This document shows, in pieces, positions 27,165 to 35,716 of a DNA stretch of 64,000 nt. Below the pieces are notes generated by a model. That model was not told the DNA's origin. It worked only from the letters and a program-made list of their open reading frames with translations, and did not search any database. How positions within the stretch are numbered: position 1 is the first letter of the stretch; each line of letters begins with the position of its first letter. This DNA comes from an uncultured Lachnospiraceae bacterium (lineage in GTDB: Bacteria; Bacillota; Clostridia; Lachnospirales; Lachnospiraceae), in contig CALZBR010000008.1 of NCBI GenBank assembly GCA_945621435.1, positions 1 to 64,000 of the forward strand, written 5' to 3'. A program made the translations under genes and the position numbers.

Positions 27165-28022
27165 TTGAGAATAGTCATTTTTATACTTTTGTATCTGGGG
27201 TTTTATCTGTTGTTTTATGAGTTGAGTGCATTGGAAAAACTGGCGGATGCATTGAAAAAAACAAGACAGGATGTAAGTGCCGCTTCCAGACAAAGAAGCC
27301 TGGCGGACCGGCAGAGATTATTACGCTTACAGGAAAAGAATACGTTTTGGTATGGACTGGAACAACAATTACAGTACAGTGGAATAAAAGCAAGATTTCC
27401 GGAGATTACCCCTGAGTTATGGATTGTGGCTCATTTGATTTTTGGGGGAGGAATGGTAGTTCTGACACTGATGAGCGGGAGATGGAAGGATGTCCTTCCG
27501 GTGATGATTCTATGGTTGATTCTGGAGGCCTCTGTAATCAAGCTTTTGCGCACCAGAAATATGAGAAGGACAGAAAACAATCTCGCAAAGCTTTTGGATT
27601 TTTTGGGGAACTACAGCATTGTCACCGGAGATGTCACCGGTATCCTGGGACAGATCAGCAGATATATGGAGGAACCGATCAAGAGCGCACTGGAAGGCTG
27701 CTATTATGATGCAACAGTTACCGGGGATACCTCCATGGCATTAATCGTCATGGCTGAGAAATTGGAACATCCAAAATTTAAAGAACTTGCCAGAAATATG
27801 GAGATCAGTATTCGTTACTGTGCTGATTTTTCGGCATTGGTCAGCAGTAGCCGCAGGAGCCTGAGGGAGTACCTGCATACCTCCCGTGAGCGAAAAGGAA
27901 TGTATCGGGAAGCAATCATCAATTTAGTGTTACTGGCAATGATGTCCGCGGTTATGTTGCTGGTGGTAAGCAAACTGACCGGTGTAGGTATCGGTGGAAT
28001 ATTAGCGGGGGGAAGGATATGA
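27165..28022 (+). CDS. tadB: TadB-like pilus membrane platform protein
   Basis: A 285-residue protein with an N-terminal membrane segment, a pair of central hydrophobic segments and a C-terminal one, and a cytoplasmic T2SF-like domain between. It resembles TadB, which forms the inner-membrane platform for Tad pili. The start is probably TTG at 27165, with GGGAGG 8 nt upstream; no in-frame ATG is better placed. Its stop overlaps the next gene by 4 nt, so translation is coupled. The assignment rests on topology and position more than motifs. Confidence 0.72.
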   Translation: MRIVIFILLYLGFYLLFYELSALEKLADALKKTRQDVSAASRQRSLADRQRLLRLQEKNTFWYGLEQQLQYSGIKARFPEITPELWIVAHLIFGGGMVVLTLMSGRWKDVLPVMILWLILEASVIKLLRTRNMRRTENNLAKLLDFLGNYSIVTGDVTGILGQISRYMEEPIKSALEGCYYDATVTGDTSMALIVMAEKLEHPKFKELARNMEISIRYCADFSALVSSSRRSLREYLHTSRERKGMYREAIINLVLLAMMSAVMLLVVSKLTGVGIGGILAGGRI

Positions 28023-28864
28023 ATTGGAATCTGACAAATATCAGTAATCTTCTCAAGGTATCAGCTGCAACAGCTTCTGTTATGACGCTGGTTTTTTTGA
28101 ACCTCATCAGAAAGACGGCAGGATATGAAAAGGCTGTTTTGCGAACTTATCAGGAGTGGAACGGTTTTTTGAAAAAAACAAAAGAAGAAGGCAATCTTTA
28201 TCGTTGTCTTCAGGGCTGGCTGATCAGAAACGGTGCGGTTTTTCACTATGGGAAATGGGTAGAACCCGTGCGTTTTCTGGTATTGTGTATTTTGTTGGGA
28301 TTATCGGGAATGTATGTGGGAACTCAGATCAGTACCTTGTGCGGATGTGTGCTTTTTGCAGGTTTGCTGACGGCTCCCTTTTGGATGCTTTTGTACCTGA
28401 ATAAACGTGACAACGTGAGAATGCTTCCGGAACTGAAGCTGGTGTATCATGCCTTGGAGATTCAGACACGGGCAGGTGTCTATGTGACCGATGCCCTTGC
28501 GGAATGTTATGGTTGTGTGAGAGAGAAAAGGTTGCGGCAGGCATTGTTGGAACTGGCGAGTGATATTGTTATGAAAGCGGACATCAGTCATTCCCTGGAA
28601 AAACTACAGGAAAAATTTGACAACAGGTATATTGATTCCCTTTGCATCATTTTATTGCAGGCTCTGGAATCCGGTCAGGCAATTGAACTTTTGCAGGATA
28701 TCGGGGAACAGATTAAGGATATGGAGGAAGCCGTTTTGGAACAAAGAAAGGCGGCTTTGGACCGCAAGATTACATTTTGTCAGTTGGGTGTATTGACCAT
28801 AGTGTTGGGTGTGGCTCTCTATGCGTGTGTAGTATATATGTTTCGGGCGGCATCCGGTTTTTGA
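28019..28864 (+). CDS. tadC: TadC-like pilus membrane platform protein
   Basis: A 281-residue membrane protein with an N-terminal segment, two mid segments (FLVLCILLGLSGMYVG and VLFAGLLTAPFWMLLYL), a cytoplasmic T2SF-like domain around LELASDIVMKADISHSLEKL, and a C-terminal segment. This matches TadC, the partner of TadB in the assembly platform. The ATG overlaps the tadB stop as ATGA, which implies coupled and near-equal synthesis. Sequence divergence from proteobacterial TadC is high, so the call combines topology, domain and order. Confidence 0.72.
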   Translation: MNWNLTNISNLLKVSAATASVMTLVFLNLIRKTAGYEKAVLRTYQEWNGFLKKTKEEGNLYRCLQGWLIRNGAVFHYGKWVEPVRFLVLCILLGLSGMYVGTQISTLCGCVLFAGLLTAPFWMLLYLNKRDNVRMLPELKLVYHALEIQTRAGVYVTDALAECYGCVREKRLRQALLELASDIVMKADISHSLEKLQEKFDNRYIDSLCIILLQALESGQAIELLQDIGEQIKDMEEAVLEQRKAALDRKITFCQLGVLTIVLGVALYACVVYMFRAASGF

Positions 28865-28893
28865 GGATAAACAACAAAAAGGAGGAAATTGAT

Positions 28894-29130
28894 ATGAATC
28901 ATATGTGGAGTGTTATTTGTAAAAGAATCAATGGAATTACAGCGGTAATCCGCCAAAAGGCTCTCAAGAAAGAGGAGGGTATCGACGGCATCCTGGTGAC
29001 GGTGGGATTATGTATCATTGCATTGTTGCTTTGTGTCGTTATGAAAGATAGTTTGACATCGTTTATTGAAACTCTGGTAGAAGCGATGACCCTGAAGGCA
29101 AAGACCATCCTGACCGGGGTGGCGGGATGA
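28894..29130 (+). CDS. Putative Flp-type pilin or pseudopilin
   Basis: A 78-residue protein with a short basic leader ending KKEEG and a single hydrophobic segment (ILVTVGLCIIALLLCVVM), the layout of Flp prepilins cleaved after Gly by an A24 peptidase, which this operon encodes. After the Gly the mature end reads IDGIL, so the usual Glu at +5 is missing. It could be the main pilin of a divergent system or a minor subunit. The ATG at 28894 has GGAGG 8 nt upstream. The start of the next gene overlaps its stop. Confidence 0.6.
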   Translation: MNHMWSVICKRINGITAVIRQKALKKEEGIDGILVTVGLCIIALLLCVVMKDSLTSFIETLVEAMTLKAKTILTGVAG

Positions 29131-29483
29131 AACAGGAAGAAGGAAATGTGGGAGAGTTTATGGCAGCGTGTATTTGTATGCTGATGATGTCAGTGTTATT
29201 GCTCTCCTACATGGATAAGGTTCATCTGTTGGATGAAAAATCAGAGATTAATCAGATTGCCAGAAAATACATATTGAAAATGGAAACTGTGGGGATGCTG
29301 ACAGAACAGGATAGAACAACATTGTTGAGGGAACTCAGCGATGCAGGCGCGGATAGTGTGAACCTGGAAGGAACAACAATTCACAGAGTGGGATATGGCA
29401 ATACGATAGAACTACATATCCGGGGCAGATTGAGGGGGACGTATGACTTTGAAGAGAAAAGAGTTTCCACAGCTAAGTACTGA
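29127..29483 (+). CDS. DUF4320-like TadE-type pseudopilin
   Basis: A 118-residue protein with a Gly-containing leader (KQEEGNVGEF), one hydrophobic segment and a small extracellular domain. The segment INQIARKYILKMETVGMLTE is typical of the DUF4320 family found in Gram-positive Tad-like loci. It is probably a minor pilus subunit. Its ATG overlaps the previous stop, and its own 3' end overlaps the next gene by 41 nt, showing a tightly packed operon. Confidence 0.65.
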   Translation: MKQEEGNVGEFMAACICMLMMSVLLLSYMDKVHLLDEKSEINQIARKYILKMETVGMLTEQDRTTLLRELSDAGADSVNLEGTTIHRVGYGNTIELHIRGRLRGTYDFEEKRVSTAKY

Positions 29484-30021
29484 ATCCGGACAGATTGGGT
29501 GGAGTATGGGACTGTGGCTGTTGTTATTTCTGGGAGTCCTGCTGAGTACATGCTTACAGGTAGATGTATATAAGGCAACAGCCCGGTATTTGGAGGATGC
29601 ACTGGCGGCCTCGAACCTTGCGGCTGCGGTAATCGATATCGAAGAATATGGTATTTCGCATACCGTACGTATCGCGTCACCGGAGGAGGCCTATGGCAGG
29701 TATGGGGTGGCTCTGAAGGGCAATCTGGGTCTGGATGACAATGGCTATTGCGCGAACAAGGACTTGATTACAGGACCGGTGCGAACGGCACGATTTATCG
29801 TTTACAATGTAGAAGGAAATAATGTGGAAATATTTGAAATGAATACCGATGGAACATTTCAGAAGCGGCAAAGCGAGCTTGGGATGATATACACACCTGG
29901 CGGCGAGCCGGTGGAAGCTACCGGAATCTACAGTGAGATAGAATGCGGGATCGATGGTATGTTTGGAACACACTTCACTGCAAAAAAAGGAAAACTGGTA
30001 GAGGTATACCATACAGAGTAG
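29443..30021 (+). CDS. Putative minor pilin or Tad-associated membrane protein
   Basis: A 192-residue protein with the leader ESGQIGWSM, one N-terminal hydrophobic segment (GLWLLLFLGVLLSTCL) and an exported domain of about 150 residues. I do not recognise the domain. Position between a TadE-type protein and a CpaB-type protein suggests a pseudopilin. It begins 41 nt inside the preceding gene, with GAGGGGG before the ATG. The residues TARYLEDALAASNLAAAVID after the membrane segment suggest a helical stalk as in pilins. Confidence 0.5.
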   Translation: MTLKRKEFPQLSTESGQIGWSMGLWLLLFLGVLLSTCLQVDVYKATARYLEDALAASNLAAAVIDIEEYGISHTVRIASPEEAYGRYGVALKGNLGLDDNGYCANKDLITGPVRTARFIVYNVEGNNVEIFEMNTDGTFQKRQSELGMIYTPGGEPVEATGIYSEIECGIDGMFGTHFTAKKGKLVEVYHTE

Positions 30022-30032
30022 AAGGAGGAAGC

Positions 30033-30701
30033 ATGAGAGTTCGTGAAAAAAGATGGAACAAGCCTGTCATGGAGAAGATGAAAAGAGGAGGTGTGCTGGC
30101 TGCATTTTTTGCAGCGGTGGCAGTATTTGTTGTAATGCTGCAAATGGAGAAAAGCGTGTTGGAGCAGGGAGAAAAAGGAACGGTTCTTGTGGCGGTCTCA
30201 GAGATTCCCAAGGGGAGAATGCTGAGTGTGTCGGATGCAGAACAGTATTTTGCCGTTCGCGAAGTGGATGTTGAGCTGATACCGGGAAGTGCAGTGCAAA
30301 TGTTGGAAGATTTGGATGGGAAAAATGTTGCCTATGGGATAGAAGCCGGCAGTATTTTGACACAGGGAATGCTTGCTGAGCCTGACAGGGTCATACAAGA
30401 GATGAAGGCGCCGGTCATTGCGGGATTCAAGGCAGATGACCTCTATCAGGTAGCAGGAGGTATCCTTCGAAAGGGAGACAAAATCCATGTGTTCCACGTG
30501 ACGGAGGAGCAGGAAGTAATGCTGATCTGGGAAAACCTGACAGTACAGGCAGTCTTTGATCAGGCAGGAAATCAGATATCGAATGAGGATGCTTTCTCAG
30601 CGGCACAGAGAATCAATATATATCTGGACAAAGCGGATATTGATGATTTTTATGCCAGGCTTTCCTCGGGAACACTCAGGGTAGTAAAAGTCTGTGAGTG
30701 A
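30033..30701 (+). CDS. cpaB: CpaB/RcpC-like protein with SAF domain
   Basis: A 222-residue protein with one N-terminal membrane segment (GVLAAFFAAVAVFVVML) and an exported SAF-like domain containing TVLVAVSEIPKGRMLS, a hallmark of CpaB/RcpC pilus assembly proteins. The C-terminal part resembles the second half of that family (GGILRKGDKIHVF). The ATG at 30033 has AGGAGG upstream; a frame extension to 29943 overlaps the previous gene. In Gram-negative bacteria CpaB works with a secretin; none is expected here, so it may instead bind the cell wall. Confidence 0.72.
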   Translation: MRVREKRWNKPVMEKMKRGGVLAAFFAAVAVFVVMLQMEKSVLEQGEKGTVLVAVSEIPKGRMLSVSDAEQYFAVREVDVELIPGSAVQMLEDLDGKNVAYGIEAGSILTQGMLAEPDRVIQEMKAPVIAGFKADDLYQVAGGILRKGDKIHVFHVTEEQEVMLIWENLTVQAVFDQAGNQISNEDAFSAAQRINIYLDKADIDDFYARLSSGTLRVVKVCE

Positions 30702-30752
30702 AACCTATAGAACAATTGACAGACCTACAGCTGATAAGGGGGTAAGAGGAGA

Positions 30753-33700
30753 TTGAAAAGAATCCTTTGGATGATACTTATATTGTTTTTTGTGCAGCTT
30801 CCGGTGCTGAATACAGAAGCGGCGGAGGGGACTGTATATGAGAGCCCTTATGTGAGCTTTTCGCCGGATGGAAGAGCCTGGACCTTCGGTGAGCTATTAC
30901 CTCCTTCCAATGGAGCAGGGAGACCGGAATATTGGTATTATGAAGGTGAGACTATATCAACGGGAATCCCCTCCGGTCTGGAAAACCTGCAGCCCGGACA
31001 GCACTATTACAATGTTGCCAGGACCGGTGACGTCCCGGTCGGTAAATGGGTCGTAAGGTGGTCTCACAGCCAATGTATACATAGCGACGCAAAGAGAGAA
31101 TTTCATAATATTTCTTATGGAAAACAGTGGTGTTTGTCGGGATATTATTCCGGGTGGATAGCATATTGTGCGGATTGTAATCAGGCGGTAAGCAATAGAT
31201 TAATCTATGGAAGTAAAAGGGCGGTTGCTTCCGTTCGGTATATTGACACCGGTCTGGATCATTACTATTTATGTCCGACCTGCAATCATTTAGAGCAGGG
31301 GTGTGATCTGAAACATTATTGCTATGCTGTGTCCTACAACAGATACAGGGTATCCTATGACGGCAACGGGGAATTCATGGGGAAGAGGGTCAACGGGTAT
31401 GTACCGGAAAGCTTTCATATGTACAACAATGAAACGTTGTTTGAGGGGAATGCGGTTGTGCCAAGTACTTGTCTGAATCTCAATAGCTTTGAAATGACGG
31501 GATATACCTTTACAGGATGGAATACGAAACCGGATGGAAGTGGAAGTGCATTCGAAGATGGTGCGGAGATACTCAATCTGTGCTCCGAAAACTATGATGG
31601 AAGCGGAGATAGGGGAGAAATTGTACTGTATGCACAGTGGGTTGTGACAGTATCCGAGCTGGAGATTGATCCCAACGGAGGCAGTTATTGTGGCTCAAAT
31701 GAAAAGAAGAACATCAGAAAACCATACGGTTCTGACTATATGCTGGAGAATGATTCTCTGGTTCCGCCCCCGGGTTATCTGGTGAGCTTTGAATGCAACG
31801 GAGGAAATCTAATCCCGCCAATCAGGAATCAGTTTTCTTTTGTGAGATGGAATCTGTTACAGCCATGCGGGGGGACCTATCGGGAAGGGCAGTACCGGTT
31901 TGGGGGAAAAATGAATCATAAAGATGTTATCCGTGCCATATATCACGAAGAACCGGTAGTATTGCCTACGCCGGAACGGGAAGGGTTTTCTTTCGGAGGG
32001 TGGTTCAGCGATCTGGAGCGTACCCGTTTTGTTGGTATGGGTGGTGATGCTTATGTACCGGATCAGGACAGGATTCTGTATGCGGAATGGACGGAATTGA
32101 ACATTGTCACAGAGGATGTATATTTTCGTGATGTAGATCTGCAAGACTGGCGCACTGCCGGTTCTATTCATTATGGAGTAAAAAAAGAGAGTGGTATGGG
32201 AGATAACAGCTATCGTCTTCCATCGGATCCTACGGCGGTGTTTCAGGCCACCGGGGCTGTGGATGTGAAAATAAGTTCAACAGGGATATCCGGGAACTAT
32301 TATCGCCTGTGGATGAGTAAGGAGCAGAATACGGAGACCTTGCGCGAGGTATATGACAGGATGAAATCAGAAAAACAGTCATCTGCCATAAAGCAGGAAA
32401 TATGGTATGAGATGGCTGACAGTACGAAGGGAGTTATCCCGGAAAACAGGGATGATTACAGTGCCATCTATACAGTGGATACCGGTGGAACAGAAGCTCA
32501 GTATTATCATGTTTGTGCGGACGGACTATATACTCTTCGTGCGGCAGGAGGGAAAGGCGGAGACTACCGGGAGAATGAGGGGGGCTGTGCAGGAGAAGTT
32601 GTCTTGACCTTATATCTGAGAAAGGGAGAGTTTCTCACTATCATGCCGGGAAAAAGGGGATTGGGAGTGAATCAAACGAGGACGCCCGGAGGATATGAGG
32701 GTGGTGCATCAGGTAAATATGGCGCAGCAGGCGGAAGCGGCACAAGAGTCTTGCTGACAGATGTAAACGGCATTACGACCGAGCTGTTGGTAGCGGCAGG
32801 AGGAGGGGGAGCAAGCAGTATAAAAAATGGCTACGCCGCCTCCGATGGTTATGCGGATCCTGATACGATTCAGGAATACGAAGATAATCTCTCCGGTTAT
32901 GGGCTGGTAAAGGATATCGTATACAGTGACGGGGACAGGCAAGGCGGCGGAGGGGGCGGCGGAGGATGTTATAACGGTGTCGCCGGAAATGTAATATTAC
33001 ATAGTCATACCGCACGCCCGAGCTGGTCAGGAAGTTATGATAATCAATCTGCGAATGTGACAAATATGTGCGCAGGCTGGAGGTGGACCTCGGGTGGTGT
33101 GCATTATGGACACGTGACGGGAGCATCCTGCCACCATTACTGGCATTGGGGAATCGTGAACGGAGTGTGTGCTCAAGGCTGCCGTCAGGATGATGACAGC
33201 TGGCATTATCAGCTGAGCTGTAGCATATGCGGAAAAAAAAATTCTCCTCACATACAGGAGACATATACTTACACCTGCAATGACTGTGGTGCATATTTGG
33301 GAGAAAGCAGTACCCATACGCACCCTTCTTCCTGGAGCCTGCGATGTACGAAAAAGGAAGGAGAGTCGGTGGATGGTGCGGATCCCTCTTACGGAGGTTT
33401 GTCTTATATCAATACTATGGATTCCCATTGTGTAGGAAATATTGAGTATGATAACAGACATAAAGGAGATGGATATGTGTCGGTGGAAGCAGTTACGGTG
33501 GGGTATACGGAATCCGGTCTGATTACTGCAATTCCTGCAAGAGATGTTGAGAAACCGGATGCAATCTCCAATATTACTTTTGAGAGCTCGGAAGGAACAG
33601 CAGTGGTGCGTTGGGACGAACCGGCAGGGAACGCCACCACTTATTATTTCTTTGGAGAGAGCTATTACAGAGATGGTCCGGAAATGAAGAAAAACCTGAC

Positions 33701-35243
33701 AACCAATCTACTGGCGCAGAGAGTGGATTCTGCGCTGGCCGGGTACTATTACATTTGTGACGGAAAGGGGGAGGTGTCAGCAGATTATTTGCGAAACATT
33801 GTTCGGAAAGAGACAGAGTCTGTCAATGATGAAGATTGGAATAGCAGGGACAACTATGTTTATGAGGACAAAAATGCAGCGTTCTTATCTGAAGCCCTGG
33901 GTTTCACGAAAGACAACAGATTGGATGCTAATGATGTTGGAAACGATGGAAACAGGGCGTATCGACCGGACTCTGCCTATGTGCATATTGCAGCCGTAGA
34001 TGTTGCGGGGAATGTGGCAGATACCGTTACGGTCAGCCTGGAGAAAGCAGGCGTGCCATGGAGCCTGAAAACAACACCGCTAAGCATTAGCAGTACCATT
34101 TCGGGAATAGATTATCAGAGTATAAGAGATACCGATAGGGAGAAAACATGGTATGTCAAAGCAGATGGCAAGACTCCCTTTCTGTTGACGTATCATTCTC
34201 ATATGATTGGAAAAGCCAGGGAGGACTATCAGATCAATCATCAGTTGCTGGAGATACAGGCTGTGACGGGAGACAGACAAAGGTATTCAGTGATGCTTCC
34301 ATACACGGTACCCTTGACGCAAAACGGGGAGTTGGATAGTTCACAATTTTTGAAAAAAGCAGTCGGTGAGAATATTTTAAGTGAAGGAAACTGGATTTCC
34401 GTGTCCAGAAATAATGGAGCCGGGGACGTGAGTTTTCAAGGTGCCTTTGTGCTTTCCGGAGAAATGCACGGTAAGGAAATTCTGATTACCCCCATGGCGG
34501 GGGCCGATTTTGGAGGAAAAACCATATTTTCCGAATGGAGCGAGGACTGCAAGAATGCACTGACGGTCATAGCAGACGGGAGAGGACCTGTAATCAGTGG
34601 AATGGAACGCCTGGAAGAATTGATGGTAATAGATAGAACTGAGGGGCAGATATGGCTGGAAATCTCGGCTGCGGATGAGTTGTCGGGTGTGGCAGAGTTC
34701 TATCTGGAGGTGAAGAATCAGGACAATTTCGTGCAACAGAGGTTTGACTCTGAAAACAATGAGATAAGGATAGAAATAACAGAGGATTTACCTTTGTTTA
34801 CCGGGGATGTTACGGTTATTGGCTACGCCAGGGATAATGTGGGAAATGTGACTGAAATGTCATATCAACTGACGGAATTTGCTCTGGAGACCGGAATAGA
34901 AAGGTTATTGGAACCTCATGAACCTGTATTTAAAAACGGAGAAAGCGGAGTGCTCAGTATTGTAACCTATGGATATGCGGATAGAGTGGAAATCATTTTT
35001 CCGGAAGAAATGACATCATTGAACCCGGCGTTGAATCAAGTGATTGACTATTCGGATATGCAATGTTACCGGCAGGTGTCCGAGATTCAATTTATGATTC
35101 CGCTGTATACATCGGAGAATACATCCTATGAAGTGACTGTGAGAGCATACAAGGGAGACCGCAAACTGGAAGAGCATCCGGTGATCAGTACAATGGCAGT
35201 TTCGGGAAGTGTGCTGGATGAATTGAGGACAAGATTGCGATGA
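30753..35243 (+). CDS. Giant secreted mosaic protein with InlB-type and Gly-rich domains
   Basis: A 1496-residue exported protein starting at TTG 30753, with GAGGA close upstream. A signal peptide ends near NTEAAEG. A Cys/His-rich module follows (residues about 100-200, with CADC and CPTC pairs), then two InlB B-type repeats (YTFTGWNTKPDGSG...LYAQW and FSFGGWFSD...LYAEW, about 200-450), a Gly-rich domain (about 590-750), a second Cys/His module with CSIC and CNDC (about 770-860), a fibronectin-like stretch near 935 and an Ig-like domain near 1280-1370. There is no LPXTG or C-terminal anchor. As the largest product of the Tad operon it may be a pilus-associated adhesin. No exact homolog is known to me. 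Confidence 0.75.
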   Translation: MKRILWMILILFFVQLPVLNTEAAEGTVYESPYVSFSPDGRAWTFGELLPPSNGAGRPEYWYYEGETISTGIPSGLENLQPGQHYYNVARTGDVPVGKWVVRWSHSQCIHSDAKREFHNISYGKQWCLSGYYSGWIAYCADCNQAVSNRLIYGSKRAVASVRYIDTGLDHYYLCPTCNHLEQGCDLKHYCYAVSYNRYRVSYDGNGEFMGKRVNGYVPESFHMYNNETLFEGNAVVPSTCLNLNSFEMTGYTFTGWNTKPDGSGSAFEDGAEILNLCSENYDGSGDRGEIVLYAQWVVTVSELEIDPNGGSYCGSNEKKNIRKPYGSDYMLENDSLVPPPGYLVSFECNGGNLIPPIRNQFSFVRWNLLQPCGGTYREGQYRFGGKMNHKDVIRAIYHEEPVVLPTPEREGFSFGGWFSDLERTRFVGMGGDAYVPDQDRILYAEWTELNIVTEDVYFRDVDLQDWRTAGSIHYGVKKESGMGDNSYRLPSDPTAVFQATGAVDVKISSTGISGNYYRLWMSKEQNTETLREVYDRMKSEKQSSAIKQEIWYEMADSTKGVIPENRDDYSAIYTVDTGGTEAQYYHVCADGLYTLRAAGGKGGDYRENEGGCAGEVVLTLYLRKGEFLTIMPGKRGLGVNQTRTPGGYEGGASGKYGAAGGSGTRVLLTDVNGITTELLVAAGGGGASSIKNGYAASDGYADPDTIQEYEDNLSGYGLVKDIVYSDGDRQGGGGGGGGCYNGVAGNVILHSHTARPSWSGSYDNQSANVTNMCAGWRWTSGGVHYGHVTGASCHHYWHWGIVNGVCAQGCRQDDDSWHYQLSCSICGKKNSPHIQETYTYTCNDCGAYLGESSTHTHPSSWSLRCTKKEGESVDGADPSYGGLSYINTMDSHCVGNIEYDNRHKGDGYVSVEAVTVGYTESGLITAIPARDVEKPDAISNITFESSEGTAVVRWDEPAGNATTYYFFGESYYRDGPEMKKNLTTNLLAQRVDSALAGYYYICDGKGEVSADYLRNIVRKETESVNDEDWNSRDNYVYEDKNAAFLSEALGFTKDNRLDANDVGNDGNRAYRPDSAYVHIAAVDVAGNVADTVTVSLEKAGVPWSLKTTPLSISSTISGIDYQSIRDTDREKTWYVKADGKTPFLLTYHSHMIGKAREDYQINHQLLEIQAVTGDRQRYSVMLPYTVPLTQNGELDSSQFLKKAVGENILSEGNWISVSRNNGAGDVSFQGAFVLSGEMHGKEILITPMAGADFGGKTIFSEWSEDCKNALTVIADGRGPVISGMERLEELMVIDRTEGQIWLEISAADELSGVAEFYLEVKNQDNFVQQRFDSENNEIRIEITEDLPLFTGDVTVIGYARDNVGNVTEMSYQLTEFALETGIERLLEPHEPVFKNGESGVLSIVTYGYADRVEIIFPEEMTSLNPALNQVIDYSDMQCYRQVSEIQFMIPLYTSENTSYEVTVRAYKGDRKLEEHPVISTMAVSGSVLDELRTRLR

Positions 35244-35686
35244 GGGGAGTGTGCTGGGGGATTCTTGCGCTTTGCTTTCTCGCCGCCTGTGTAATGGACT
35301 GCAGAACGCATAAGGTTTACAATTTTATCTGGTGGATTTCAGGCATGGCAGCGTTAGTGCTTCTGATTCTGAGAGAACCGGAAGTGACTTTGCTGCAGTG
35401 GATGACACTTATTGCTTTTCTGTCACTTCAGTTTCGTCTGTTTTACGGAATGTATGGAAAAGCGGACACATATGCTTTTTGTGTGTGCGCAATAGCAGAG
35501 ACTTCTCTGGGATGGGGGATGAAAGGATATCTGCTTCACATGTTGGTCTCGTTTCTGTGGCTGGCTCTGATTCAGGGGGGACGCCACAACATTGCAAAAA
35601 CCGGGAATTTGAAAGTACCCGTCCCTTTTTTGCCTTATATTACGCTTGCTTTCTGTACGCTGCTTTGGTATCATATTATCTGTTAA
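35240..35686 (+). CDS. tadV: Prepilin peptidase, A24 family (TadV/CpaA-like)
   Basis: A 148-residue polytopic membrane protein consisting of just the peptidase domain. The two catalytic aspartates of A24 proteases are likely in CVMDCRTHKVYN near residue 20 and GKADTYAF near 76. It should cleave the leaders of the pilin-like proteins encoded upstream. The start codon overlaps the stop of the giant protein gene by 4 nt, tying the two in translation. Short length is normal for TadV-type enzymes. Confidence 0.78.
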   Translation: MRGVCWGILALCFLAACVMDCRTHKVYNFIWWISGMAALVLLILREPEVTLLQWMTLIAFLSLQFRLFYGMYGKADTYAFCVCAIAETSLGWGMKGYLLHMLVSFLWLALIQGGRHNIAKTGNLKVPVPFLPYITLAFCTLLWYHIIC

Positions 35687-35716
35687 AATATGCGTTTTCT
35701 ATTAGTGGAGGGCTGT

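Noticed and set aside
34900-35243. LPXTG or membrane anchor at the end of the giant secreted protein
   Set aside because: The C-terminus ends SVLDELRTRLR with no sorting motif or hydrophobic tail.
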